Assembly (NCBI RefSeq): GCF_010183535.1
Contig: NC_071332.1
Coordinates: 15,934,001 to 15,998,000, forward strand
Source of the DNA: Caenorhabditis remanei
Taxonomy: Eukaryota > Nematoda > Chromadorea > Rhabditida > Rhabditidae
DNA length: 64,000 nucleotides
Reading direction: 5' to 3'
Position 1 is the first letter of the stretch; the number at the start of each line of letters is the position of its first letter. Made by a program: the position numbers and the translations under genes. This document shows, one piece after another, positions 23,737 to 35,960 of the stretch. The notes beneath the pieces were generated by a model. It was given only the letters and a program-made list of their open reading frames with translations. It had not been told where the DNA came from and ran no database searches.

Positions 23737-24891
23737 GGACAACAATTTACTTTTTTTATATTTTCTAAAAAAGTTTTTTGGACAGGAAATTGTGCTCTAT
23801 TGATAAACATTTTGGTTTCTGCTGACCAAGATGTTATCACGTTTTTTTTTAATGAGGGGAATGGGAGCGTCCATCAAATAATATTTTTGGTTTGATAAGA
23901 AGAGATGAAATAGAAAATAGGTGCGCCGATGAGTCTGATAGATTTGTTTACAAAACGTTTCATAACTTGGTTCGTTTTCACGCTAAAAGAATTTGGAAGA
24001 CAGATTCAGAATCTTCACGTCTTCAGCTTTCTGTAAATGCTAGGATCAAAAATGTTTTCTATTTTCAAAATGAACATTAAAGTCTTCTAACTCGGTTCTG
24101 TTCCTCCTGATTTCATCGTTCCAAAAACTCAGATTTGAAAAATGTCTCACTCAAAAACTCACTGGGCTCACTTACGTCAGGTCACAGGTCTTTTCCCCTG
24201 GTTTTTCACACAAAACCTTGTTTTTCCGAGCTAGACAAAAAAGTGAATTCCCCGCGTCTTCAGTTTTACAAATTTCTATCAGACCACTGTAACCTAGCAA
24301 ACTTTACAACAACAAAAATCCTCTGGCACTTTGCCAAGTCTCCTCAATTTTTCCAAAATAACATCCCATTTTTTCTCCGGGTGATTTCGAGAAAGAACAC
24401 AAACAGAGGAGTCGAAATGGCTCAACTCATAAGTGTGGTCCTTGTTTTTTTGTCTACCCCACCCTCCACAATTTCATATACTATTTCTCTCTTTCCAAGA
24501 GGAAAGGGTCCATACCTTTTTCTCCTCGTCATGTCGAAACATGGGCGGCCTAAAAAGAGGGGTGGCAACACAGAAGAAGAAGCGAAGACGACGATGAGGG
24601 CGAAGAAGAGGAGAAAAACCGACATTTTCTCCTCGTTTTTGCCTCTTCCTCCGTGTTTTTTTTGCCTACTCTTTTCTACTCGACCGCAAAAAGCGTGAGT
24701 GAGTGAATCGAACACTCACAGAAAACACACTCACTCACTTTTTTCGACTTTTTCATATTTTGGTTGCTTGGGACCCTTTTGGTAGAGGCTCGGAGGAAAA
24801 TTCGGTAGAAAAAACTGAGATTGGGAAGCCTAAAACAGGTTTTTCTAGTCGGAGCAGGATTTAAGCAAGCCAAAAAACCTGAAGCATTAGC

Positions 24892-25022
24892 CCTGAAGCA
24901 TTAGCCCTAAAGCCTAAAGCTTATAGCCTAAAGCCGAAACCCTAAACAGTAAACCTTAAAGCCTAAAGCCTAAAACCTAAAGCCTAAAGCCTAAAGCCTA
25001 AAACCTAAAGCCTAAAAGTTGT
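24892..25022. repeat. Telomere-like heptamer array (GCCTAAA)n
   Basis: About 15 imperfect units of GCCTAAA, with variants such as ACCTAAA and GCCGAAA, run head to tail. The nematode telomere unit is TTAGGC (inverse GCCTAA), so each unit is one A longer. Scattered CCTACAGG/AGGCCT words continue to 25,235. Confidence 0.8.
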
Positions 25023-25864
25023 AAGCCTAAGCCATGCCTCAGCTGAGCCTAAGGAAGAAAAAAAGAAAAAAAGGTAAAACTTCAAGATTTATCGATGCGG
25101 AAGTTTTTCTTCACACCATTCCCGTCTTCCTGGTTGCTTTCGTACAGGCTTTTCTTGAGAAAGGCCTACAGGTCTAACCTACAGGCCTTTCTTACAGGCC
25201 TACCTTAGACGAAAGACCTATAGGCCCTCCGCGCCAAGCCTAGACCACCCACCTCGCCTATCCAAACAACATGTCCACATTTTTCGATGTTGCTGCGTCT
25301 ATCGCCTCCACCCACTCCCTCCTCCCCACCACCGCTAGACACAAGAGACGCAGCATGCGAAACGCTAGTGGTGTCAAATTTATCGACGACGTGCTAATTG
25401 TAAGCGTGGGTTACGGTAGTTTTGGGGGATTCTGAAGGTCTAGAAGTACCCTTCAAAATGGTGAGATACGGCTGAAATTTTTTGAGTCGATTCGTGAGGT
25501 GTAGACGATGCGAATGATATAAGTTTAGAAGGGAATAGATGGAAATTGAAGGAGTTTTGAAAGTCGGCTATAAATGGCTGGAACCCCCTCCTAATTACGA
25601 GTTTTGGCGTGAAAAGGGAAAATGAAAGAAACACCGGAAGTACTGTACAGTTGAAGATGTTTGTTCCAAAAAAAAAAGATCAGAACCTGTTTCTCGTTTC
25701 ACAACGGAAGCTGGCCTTTTGGTTTGAGAGTAGATTGAAGATTTTGTAGTTTGTAGTCTGGTCTGCATTCGAAATATCTGAATTTTTCTGAAATTTTTTC
25801 TGACAGAATATGGAAAATAACGCGGATTTTCCAAATTAAAATTTTTCGTGATTTTTCCAACAAT

Positions 25865-26350
25865 TCAAAAGCGGAGATGCAACTGCACTCGATTGTGCGG
25901 TAGCACAATCCGAAATTTTGTACGATAAAGCGAACTTACACAGTTTTCTACAGCTTGTGCGTCACGGGAGCAAGGGCGCTCTACAGAACAATTCAATATT
26001 TTGCATACTTGGCGCCAAATTTCAATTATTCGAAATTTTTAGAATTTTTAGAGTTTTTAAGAATTTTTTTCGCGAAAAAGTCAAGTTTTCGACTGTCATT
26101 CAGAATTAGAAGAAATTCTGAAAAATCGTCAAAAATGTTCACATTTTCGATGAAAAATCGAAAAAATTCTAAAAATTGGTTCATTTTTTGAAACGGCCTT
26201 CGGGCCTTGACAAGTATGGAATTTTCAAAAACTAAGATGCAACCGCGCTCTACCGCACAAACCGAAATTTTGTACGATAGAGCGAACTTACACCGTTTTC
26301 CACAACGGGAGCAAGCGTGCTCTACTGAAAAAATCAATTTTTGGAATTTT
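25865..26350. repeat. Direct duplication with GAGCGC-type motifs
   Basis: Segments at ~25,875-25,990 and ~26,230-26,325 share GATGCAAC-GCGCTC, CCGAAATTTTGTACGATA, AGCGAACTTACAC and GGGAGCAAG. The spacing is about 360 bp. Confidence 0.6.
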
Positions 26351-26953
26351 TTAGTCTTGTCTCGATAGAGCAAACTTAAAAACTTTTTCCAGGGTTTTTT
26401 TCCAAGTAACAATTTCCTTCCTTTCCACTTGAGATTTCGGTACGAAAACCAGTTCTCGACACCCTGAATTGTCTGTTGATCAGTGTCCATCCATTCATCT
26501 CTCTCTCTCTCTGTCATGAATGTTTCTGTTGTCTCTCGAGTTGTCTCTTCACTCTTAACACACTACACCCCCTCTTCTCCCCCCTTTTCACTCTCTTTTT
26601 CTCCTCGTGATGATCCATTTCTTGGCGCGTTGCCAACAAACAAACCGCTCCTTCTTCTTCTCTTTCTTTTTTTTTCCTTTTTTCTTTCTTATTCTTCATC
26701 GCATTTTTCCTATTCTTTTCATTCCCGACAGCTTTGCTACTTTCTAGTATACACCTAGTGTACAAGAATCCAAATTATCAAAAAAAAATTTCAGGAATGC
26801 TGCACAACTAACTGGATTAGCTTGTGAAAGAGCAAAAAGAAATCGACACTACCTCACAATCTCAAAAACACAAAAAGTTTTCCCGAAAATTCAGGAAATC
26901 TGAAGAACGAAACGAAACACAACGGGTCACACACAGAAACCAACAGACACAAG

Positions 26954-29900
26954 ATGGTTAGCAAGTTAACCAAAGCGATGGGAGCGCTCTCGCAGAAAGA
27001 TGATGGTGTGTTTCAATTTGGAGTTTGGAAAAACGAATTAGAACAATTTCAGATGACACCCAGACGACACCTCCGTCATCATTCCTCCCACCTACACACG
27101 CAGCAAGATCACAGGAGCGTCGTAAAAGTGCTCGTCTTCACAAGGTGTATGATCCAAATAGTGAGAATGATGGATCAATTGTGCCACATGACTCGGGAAC
27201 CGAGTCGGATGAAGAGGAGTTGCAGACGATCACTTCGAGATTTTATGGTGAGTTTTTATTATCGTGCCAGAGAGCTGAAGACGTGAGAATTCTGAATCAA
27301 TTTTTGAAATTATTTATCTGAAAGCAAAATAGACCAAAATACAAGCTCTAGAAGTTAGGTTGTTTCCAGTTGATTTACTTCGAACTAGCCGTTTTCGTTT
27401 CTTTTGGATCCCAACCCTTCGAAATGTCGAATTCGTGTTGAGCTCGCTGAGAGCTTTCAGAAAAGTACCCACAAGCCTATGTTTGAAGTGATTTGGTTAT
27501 CGACACGAAAACTAGGAAACTACAGTAATCAGGAAATTTCCTACTGTAGTTTTCGTGGTGAGACCCAAAGTCGTCAGAACCTGGGCTTGTGGGTACTTTT
27601 CTGAAAGCTCTTGGCGAGCTGAGAACGGTGTTAACTGTTTCAAAGCGATTCGATGAGATGGGAATTCAAAAACGAAAAATTGAAAAAATTGAACTTGTTC
27701 TGGATTCCCAAGATTCCAGCTTTACAACTTTTTGTATGTTCTATCGATGAGTAGTTTGATGAGTAGTTCGAAAAATTTGAATAAAGTTCCAGATTCCTAA
27801 AAAAGCTACAGCTTCTATTAGATTTGATGGTACGTGAAGCTGAAAACGTGCGAAATTCTGGATCTGTATTCAGATTTGTCCTAGTTTGAATTTCTTCTGA
27901 CTTATCAAAGAAATAGGTTGAACGTCATATAACTCTGTCCAATTTGGTGCTGGCAAATTATGTAAACAAATTCATAATCCTTACATTTTCAGCTTTCCAA
28001 AAAGCCAAACTTTGAGAAAAAAGTTTATGAGAGTTTTCCTATTTAGCATCGTTCTCTGATAGGCTCGTGCGTTGGCGTATAATCAGTTAGACAAAAAAAA
28101 TCGTATCATCCCCATAACCAGACCTGATCATCTGTCCAAAGTACATTCCTGGTTCCTTGATCACTCCTCCCAGCCATCCTCCCGATACTTTTCTCTCTCT
28201 GAGATAAAATCGGCGACAAAAAAGATTTTTGCAATCCTCCTACAAACCACGAGACTTTTCGTATTTTGTTATTATTTCTTCATTCGAGTAGATCAAAAGT
28301 CGTTGCCTGTGATATCACGTCAGGTACAATTCGAGTTCTACGATAAGGAACACACCCGATTCATTTCATTTCGGTTCTCCTCTTCACACAAATGGAATTC
28401 GGAGGTCTAAAAACATATCGAATTTCTATTCGGAGGAATCAACGTAGATGGCGCGGACGAGACCCGTACATCATATAGACTACACATAGGGGGGGGGGGG
28501 GAGCTCACTGAGCAACAAAATGTTTGGGAGGCACGAAGAGTGAGGGCAAGAAGAGTGAGTGGAGAGAGAAAACGAGTGTATAAATATATACAAATATTTG
28601 ATGTGACATTTCGGTTGTGAGGGAGGAGGAGAAGAAGATGAAAAAAGGAGTAGGAGGATGGAGATCGGTTTCGGAGAGAAAATGGAGGAGGGGGAACACA
28701 ATATTTTAGCAGCAGGCTTACTGTACAAGAGCCACTGAGCCCCATAACGTTCAACAGCTTCAACTTGTAGATCAAAGCTAGACCTTTATTTTGTAGCAGA
28801 TGACAAGCTTGTTCATAGCAGGAACTTATGGTGCTCACTTTAGTGAGCCATAACTCTCTAGCGTACGGCTGCACAAAAAAGTGGTTAACTACAAAAAAGA
28901 AGAGAAACATTCTATCTTCACAACTAACACAAAATTGAAAATGAGGGCCTCGGGGTCTGACTGAAACGAATATCCGAAGAAAAAATTGTCAGTTTAACTT
29001 ACACACACCGAAATCCATTTCGAACTTTTTACGAAAATGTCAGAAATGTTACACTGACCAAGTTTCCACATGACATGACCTAGAAAACCAAAACCAAGAA
29101 AACTAGTCCACGGATTTACACCCTGTAAAAAATGAGTTCAGCGGGATATTATTTGAGATCAGGAAACAGTTTCGAAGATTGCCTCGGCGGAGTCGCTACG
29201 CAGCAAAATCAATTGACTTCAGGAAAATTCGAAATATTTTTCTCATTTTTCTCATTAACCATGACGTCTTTGCACTATAGTCTAGGCCTCCTTCTCAAGC
29301 ACGAGAATTGTTGATGTATCATGCTCGCTCATTCATACATAAAACTCATCAAACAACATATTTATCCATTCCCCTCTGATGTGTTAAGCTATATGCTTCT
29401 GCTCTTGAAAAACGAATTACAGTATTCTTCAATCATCTGAATTCCAGATCCACTCGAATGCCTTCGCAACTACGACGACTACCTTCACTCGAATCCACCA
29501 CGAGTCTCGGCGAGTCCAGCGTGGAAACGAGATCTCGACGAGACTGAAAGGTTTGTTATTTCGTCTTATTTTTAATCTGGCTCCCCCTCCGAAGACAGCT
29601 GTGCTCACTCTCTCCCAAATTGCCCTGTCAAACCACAAAACAACTTTCTCGCCCGTCCCGTCCTCTCAGAAGATTTATTGTTATTATCAGTTCTTGTTAT
29701 TTTTGTGTGCTCGACGACTTGTTGCATTTCGAGTCTCACAAAAAGAGCAAAACAGAGAAGAGAAGGGAGACAAAATGCAGATTTATCGTGGCTCTGAATC
29801 TTGAGAAATCGTATAGAAAGCGGGACACATTTTCGAAAAAGAAGAAGATGGAAAGGTGGATTGGGAGTAAAGGGAGAATCGCAACAAGTTGACTAGTGAG

Positions 29901-31704
29901 AGGGATCTAGAAAAGACATCTGGCGTGACGTTGCCGCGTTTCAGATGAGGAAGGCAGAAGGTATTTAAGGACAGGCTTTATGTGAAGGACCTGAAGTGAA
30001 GAGCCTGAAACGGGTGGCCTGAAATGAAGAACCTGAAACAAAAGACTGAAAGCAGGCGGCCTGAAACGAGAGGCCTGAACCTGTAGGCTTAAAACGAAAG
30101 GCCTGAAACGGTTGGTCCAAAAAGATAAGCCTGAAACACAATTACTGAAATGGAGAACCTGAAACAAAGGACTGAAAACTGATTGCCTGAAAACGAGAGG
30201 CCTGAACCAGTAGGCCTAAAATGAAATGGCTGAAACGGAAAACGGCCTTTGTCGGAAAACCTGATTGCCAAACTGGCGTGACTTTGGCGCGTTGTTAGGT
30301 TGCAAAGACAGCTTAAGAAACACATTTGCACTACAGTAATACAGCAATGCTTATCGTTTTTTTTCGGCATACGTCATCTTGATGACGTGGCAGCACTGTC
30401 CTTGATCTACAGACCACTCTACCACTTCTACCGCCTCCGATTTTTTCGATAATTGACCAGACAACCTACACAATTCTCTATCTCCCTCTCTGTTGTCGTG
30501 TACATACTTCTCACATTCGAAATTACCTCCGACAATCGTATTATTTGGGGAGACACCAATTATAATGTTTTCCACGAGACGTTGAAACAATGAAAGTTAG
30601 AATCAGGAATCAGACTACAGGAATCTATGAATAGAAGGGGGTACTGTAGCAGAAGACATAAACTATGTATGATTTCAGCTGGGACAGTTTCGGCCGCGAA
30701 TCGGGAATCATGACTGGTGACAACGACTCGGACACCGACGGCATGGCAACACCAACTCCAGTCCGTCGTCGCCTCCGTGAAGACGATAGCTCTCCATCTC
30801 CAGGAAAACGTGGACACGAGGAGTCGAATCCGATGGCCGACCATCCCATCGCTTGGCGTCTTCGCTCATTCAACAACGATCGTGCCGTCAAAGTGGCGGC
30901 TCGTCGTTGTCCAGTCCAAGTTCTCATCAATCGTCCACCACTTCCAGTCGCCTATCGTTTCGATCATATCGAGGCGGAAGTCGAGGCGGTTGAGCTGATG
31001 CCACCGGCGCCGGCGCCAAAGAGAGGACGACGTAATAGTCATCGTCCGTCGCTGGATTTTGAGAAGATGGTTCAGGTGAGCACGCCTGAAAAGTCTTGAA
31101 TACAGATTCAAAATCCTCAGCTTCCCAATCATATAAATTAAAATAAAATTATATACTTTATGTTTCTGGGAATTGTTATGGAAGCTGACACATCCTGACC
31201 GTTAACCATTGTAACTCTGCAAATTTTTATGCTAGGAAAATTTTAAATATAGTTTTGGAATTCTTGAAACTTCAGCTTTCTATTCATATAATTTAAATTT
31301 TGAAATTTTGAAGTTGGATGTTGAGTAGGGTCAGTAAAGCCCATATGGGGTTTAACGGTGTTTTGCAGCTAACATGATAAAATGACCTGTGTTTTCTAGG
31401 ACTTTTGTTGATACGAAAAACACGACGTAGTTGCAAAACGTTGTGGGTTCACACTGATCTCTTCAAGCTGAAATTTGGGTCACTGGCTATGAAATGATAT
31501 GAGAATAGAAGAATCTACCATGATTTCCAGGCGGACTTTATTTTCTTAGAAAGCAGAGCTTATGAAAAACCCATCTATTTCCAGACCCGTATCGAGGAGC
31601 AATCACCAGCAGCCACCACCGCCACCGCTACTCCTCCAATCATCTCTCCATCCTCCTCTTCCAGCTTCTCGGGACCAGTCACCCGTTCCCAAATTACTCA
31701 ATAA
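26954..31704 (+). CDS. Unrecognised nuclear-type protein, five exons
   Basis: Exons 26,954-27,005, 27,053-27,247, 29,448-29,550, 30,679-31,075 and 31,585-31,704 join in frame to give 288 aa. Every junction has GT..CAG and split codons resolve correctly. A TTTCAG acceptor at 26,794 marks the probable 5' end of the transcript, with a 159-nt 5' UTR. The protein has a Ser/Pro-rich N-terminus, a basic patch (QERRKSARLHKVYDP) and an acidic stretch (GTESDEEEL). A second acid-rich part (GDNDSDTDG) and a compact ordered-looking block around HPIAWRLRSFNN to LPVAYRFDHIEAEVE follow. A basic KRGRRNSHR comes next, as in a nuclear localisation signal, and then a Thr/Ser tail. I recognise no family. Introns 2 and 3 are long, so extra small exons are possible. 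Confidence 0.72.
28489..28501. repeat. Poly-G tract (G13)
   Basis: An uninterrupted run of 13 G lies in the second intron of the gene at 26,954-31,704. Confidence 0.9.
29940..30245. repeat. Minisatellite of CTGAAACGA-type units
   Basis: About 20 degenerate units of roughly 14 bp, consensus GGCCTGAAACGAGA, run through this intronic stretch. A higher-order copy is visible: GAGAGGCCTGAACC followed by GTAGGC occurs near 30,070 and again near 30,195. Confidence 0.75.
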
Positions 31705-33001
31705 TTTAATCTATTTTTGTTTCATCCTCTTCTCTCTCCTTCTCTCTTTAAACCAAATCCATCCTAATCGAAACTCGACTTTTCGAAATCTCGAAGACTG
31801 GAATTGCTCAAATTTTTTTCATTTTTAATCCAAGCAGCCCATTAGTCTCATTGTTTAGTATTTTCTCTCGCTAATCATTTTTCGTCTCTCTCCCTCTATT
31901 ATAGCTGCACCCCCTCCCCCCGTCTCTCCACTTTTCCCAATGTCGAGACTTCGTCAAGTCGTAATCTATGGATATGGATTCAGGTTATCTTCCTCTTCAT
32001 TCTCTCACAAAAAATTCGAAAATTAAAAAGTTTTCGAGAAAAAATTCTCAACAAAAAAATCACGAAGTTTACGCCCAATCTCCATTAAATACGTAGTATG
32101 GTTTAGCATTTCCAATCTCTTCAAAAAATCAATCGATATTCCCTTAATTCTCCCCTCGTTGTGCATTTTCCCCCATTAGTATTTATCACTTTTGCCCCCC
32201 AAACCAATTCGCAATACCTCTCGAATCGTGTCCATCCCTCTATTGGCCCCGCCCCCTCTAATTGCTTTTTAGATGCTCCTGCCCCCCACCCACTCACACA
32301 ATTTAATGTTTTCAGTACAACCTGGAATTATTCTTTTTTCATTTCTCTTTAAGTTTTCTCCGATGTGTTATCCGTTTGTTGATGCATAAGCAGTGGTTTT
32401 ATTGATTTTTTATTCGTATTATTGAACGTAATAATAATAATATTAACCATCGAAATTGGTTGAAACAGGATGATACATTTGAAGCGGTGTACTCCCCGTG
32501 GACAAAGTAGAACAGAATTAGAAAAGGAAATTAGTTCTCCAGGAGTACACGACGCATTCACCATAGAGCGCAGTTAAGCACTTCACTGTATTGTATTTAG
32601 TGAACAATGGAATGATGCCTCGTCGAGTTTATACTGACCACCATGCTGATTGAAAAAAGTTTCACTGCATAGCGACTCAAAGCAAAATAAAAAGATGCGG
32701 AGGGTCTAAGTTCTTATTGTTTCAGTCTGTATCATTTCACCTGCTCCAAAAACATCAACAAATCGGTTTTTCTCAATTTTTTAGCAAACGCGCTCCACCA
32801 ATCTCAGAAAACAAGTATCGAATCCCAATTGATGTCTGACAAACAAAGTACCACAATACGTCTTCCCGGAATCTTGAGTTGTATAGTTTTGTCTGCTCTA
32901 TTACTTCTGAAAACATTATTATTATAATTATGACACCTCCCTGGAGAATATCCAGACAGCTATATAACATGTCTACGAACACATAATATCACAATCAAAC
33001 T
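31705..33001. other. Intergenic region
   Basis: This region is pyrimidine-rich at first (3' UTR of the upstream gene) and then AT-rich. It contains GAGCGC-type motifs near 32,564 and 32,790. The last ~60 bp before 33,002 include CTATATAACATG, a possible TATA element for the chemoreceptor gene. Confidence 0.5.
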
Positions 33002-34238
33002 ATGTCATCCACCTTATCCAACATCACTCACATCTTAGGATGGTTCTCGTTCTTTACTGCTATCTGGGCAACTATCACTCTATTTATATTGATAGAAAAG
33101 AAGTCGCCAAAAGAGTTCGGAGGGTACAAAAACTTTTTGAGAATTTATTGTTTCTATGCATTCGCATTTTCTATCATTGACTGGTTGAATCAGCCGGCTA
33201 TAGTTATCGACATCCATGGATTTGGCTACGCATTTTATTCAGAAAATAGATTGTTTGATCTGGGGTATACTGGTGGTTTATCGGTCCAAAGTATGTCAAA
33301 ACTTAGTGTTTTTTCCAATTTGAAATATTGCAGTTCTTTACTGTGGATGTTTTCTCGCTAGCTCATCATTCTTATCCCTCAATTTCATTTATAGATATGT
33401 CTCAATTTGCAAGCGAGTATATAGCCGTCAGGGATATTATCCAAATGTTTTTATTCAGACCATACTACATAATATTCTTTCAAGGATGGCGAGTCATTCT
33501 CCTTTTCCTCTATTGTGCTCTTCCATTTTTCATTTGGTCCATGCTAGTTTACACCCTGATGGCGCCGGTTCCAGATAGAACTGCTCATTTGAAGTGAGCA
33601 GTTTTCTTTAAAAAATTATTCAACCACGTTTTTCAGCGTTACCACAATGCTAATAGAGAACGTGGATCTCGTCAACAAGGCATACGTGGGAGTGTTGTGT
33701 CGACATGTCACAAATAGCACTGAGCATTCCTATGGGGATATTGAGTGGGGTACAATGAGCACCTTGTTAGGCTTGTTTGGGTTCCAGAGCTTCTTTTATA
33801 CAGTGTCTCTAGTCTGTGGAGTTTTGACTTATAAGGATACCATGAAGCTGTTTAAAATGGCTCAGATGTCAAAAGAGTTGTATAAAATGCAAATGCAATT
33901 GTTGAAAGCTATTGTTCTGCAGGTACTTCGATTTTCACGGATGATTTTCACGAATTTTCACGGATTTTCACGGATAAAACTTCCAGGCTTCAATACCACT
34001 GATCCTTGTCTACATCCCACCTGCTATCATGATTGTGGGAGGGATGTGTGGGACTTATGTAGGTCAAATCGGCTATTTTGTGGTAATGAGTATTTCGATA
34101 TACCCTCCACTAGACTCTCTGGTGTTTTTGTTGTCTATAAGATGTTATCGATCCGCCTTGTGTTGTCATGGAGGATCGGTGGGGAGTACAGGCGCAACGT
34201 CGGTAGTACCCTTCAAGGTTTTGGCGAGTTTGATATGA
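33002..34238 (+). pseudogene. str/srj-type 7TM chemoreceptor with a frame break
   Basis: Exons 33,002-33,290, 33,334-33,593, 33,637-33,922 and 33,987-34,238 have good GT..CAG borders. The N-terminal exon has TM1 and TM2 with SIIDWLNQP, the third TM block has LNFIYRYVSICK, and the last exon has SISIYPPLDSLVFLLSIRCYR, all hallmarks of the str/srj superfamily. Within the second exon the frame coding LNFIYRY is not the frame coding RPYYIIFFQGWR; the change must occur between about 33,400 and 33,455. One frameshift or a sequence error is needed to join them, so I call it a pseudogene. Family members are odorant-type receptors of sensory neuron cilia. Confidence 0.7.
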
Positions 34239-34402
34239 TTGTGAGGATAAACAACTGAAAACTTGATTTCTGATTTCAGGCGATAGAGATGGAGAATATA
34301 TGACAGATGACGAGGCATAAGTATGGTGTCGGTTATTTGTGAAACACAACGGATCATATTTGTCTCTGCAGTTTTTACACTTACTGGTCATCAGTCTACT
34401 TA

Positions 34403-35336
34403 CAGGGTGGCGGATAAGTATTGAGACACGTATTTCTCTGATTTCCCTGCATAGAAAAAAGCTCAAGGTGTCCATTTCAGAAAACAACTATTTTTTTCGA
34501 ATCAGTACAACATTATGATCAGCTTTTGAAAAAAAAACTAGGTTTGATTCCGTGGTCGCGTGCCAGACGCCCAGATGTGACAAGGGAAAAGTGACTCTGC
34601 GCCGCGGGTAAGAAGGTTTCACGATCAACCAAAGAGATTCAATAATATAGCGGTCAACAATTATTCGATTGTCCCATTATTGGCCTAAATAGCTTACGGT
34701 AGACTTTCTGAACATTTATCAGCCCTCAACTTGAATTTTTTGAAATTGAGGAGAGTGGGGGCCTCTCTGATATCCGAAGGTCTATTTTTTGAAGCAAATA
34801 ATGGAAAACCATGATTATCAACTCATAAGAATGCGATAACCTGAAAACAATATGATCAAAACATGTATTAGACATTGTAAATTCAGTTCAGAATTGTTGA
34901 ATTTTTCCTATATTCTGTCCTCAATTTTTGTGACTGTTTATCTAAAAACTCGCTATTTTGTTCATTTTTCTCAATACTGCAAGTTGCACTTGAAGCCCTC
35001 GTGGGTCCGTGACCATGCGTTTATCTGTTTTTTATATTAATATAATTTTGAGTATAACATCTCAGCTGTCACTAACCAAATTCCTAGTCTCGAAAAATTT
35101 GTGCTCCTGAAGATATGAGCCAATGAATGTGATAACTACCTACGGCGCAAAGTCTCTTTTTCCTTGTCACATCTGGACGTCTGGCACGCGACCACGGAAT
35201 CAAAAGTAGTACTTTTTTTTAAAAAGCAGGTTATAATGTTGTACTGATTCAAAAAATATAGTTATTTTCTGAAATGGACACCTAGATTTTTTTCTATGCA
35301 GTGAAATACATGTCTCAATACTTATCAGCCACCCTG
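34403..35336. mobile_element. Tc1/mariner-like non-autonomous element with long TIRs
   Basis: The ends CAGGGTGGCGGATAAGTATT and CAGGGTGGCTGATAAGTATT (inverse) are flanked by TA on both sides (34,401-2 and 35,337-8). The inverted arms extend about 200 bp, including GTGGTCGCGTGCCAGACG. The interior of roughly 500 bp shows no transposase frame. The total is 934 bp. Confidence 0.85.
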
Positions 35337-35360
35337 TATAGTTTATATATATATATCACA

Positions 35361-35520
35361 GATTATGGGCTGTCTAACTTCATTCCGATCTCTGTGACGA
35401 TATATCCTTGCTTCGAACGGCTAGTCGCCAATTATTGCATCAAACCGTTCCGGATGAGAATAATAGGCAACGTATCTTTTCTGGACTATATAAATGATGC
35501 TTTCAGGTTTTCTAACATGC
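35361..35520 (+). pseudogene. Orphan last-exon fragment of a str/srj receptor
   Basis: The frame reads GLSNFIPISVTIYPCFE and IKPFRMRIIG, nearly identical to the C-terminal exon of the intact receptor at 36,647-38,142 (GLSSFIPISVAIYPCFE). Nothing upstream continues the gene. The transposon at 34,403-35,336 abuts it on the left, so insertion plus deletion may have removed the rest. Confidence 0.75.
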
Positions 35521-35682
35521 TGCCTTCCTCCTAAATCTACAGTTCTGCGCTTGCCTCGTCTAATTTTCTGATCGAAAACTGAAGAAGTTTTTTTTTTCAA
35601 AAAATATTTTGATTTCATGTTCTAATTGCTTCGTGTTTTACTCATTATAACTTTATTTTTAATAAATAAAATTTTTTCTTAT

Positions 35683-35960
35683 GGGGTTATTCAGGTCATG
35701 TAAAAATGTATTTTAATACATTTTTTCCTTATTCACGACCAGTGAAAAATGTATTTTAATACATATTTTTCTCCCACTTTTCTACTTTTCTCCCCAATTT
35801 TTTGACAGTTTTTCTACATACGCATGTCGAAAAATGCAAAAAAGGGGAAAAACGCTGTTAGACCAACGGTAAACTGAGATTTGTAAAAAATAGTTTCTCG
35901 ACTCTCGTGAATAAGAAAAAAATGTATTAAAATACATTTTTACATGACCTGAACAACCCC
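35683..35960. mobile_element. MITE with GGGGTTATTCAGGTCATG ends
   Basis: This is a 278-bp element with inverted ends of about 55 bp beginning GGGGTTATTCAGGTCATG. Each end contains ATGTATTTTAATACAT, itself a palindrome. No open frame of note. Confidence 0.8.

Larger units (their letters stand above)
13567..26794. other. Large apparently gene-free region rich in repeats
   Basis: Between the acl-2 5' end and the next gene I find no conserved protein, no consistent exon series and no RNA gene. Open frames here are short and low in complexity. The DNA is a patchwork of palindromes, direct repeats, pyrimidine tracts and GAGCGC-type motifs, described in separate entries. It may contain distal promoters or undetected non-coding RNAs. 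Confidence 0.55.

Noticed and set aside
24135..24698. 187-codon + strand frame near 24 kb
   Set aside because: Composition changes along its length, it crosses repeat fragments and lacks any conserved motif.
24892..25022. CRISPR-like or true telomere end
   Set aside because: Units are short, contiguous and degenerate with no spacers, and the flanks are ordinary nuclear DNA; it is an interstitial telomere-like array.
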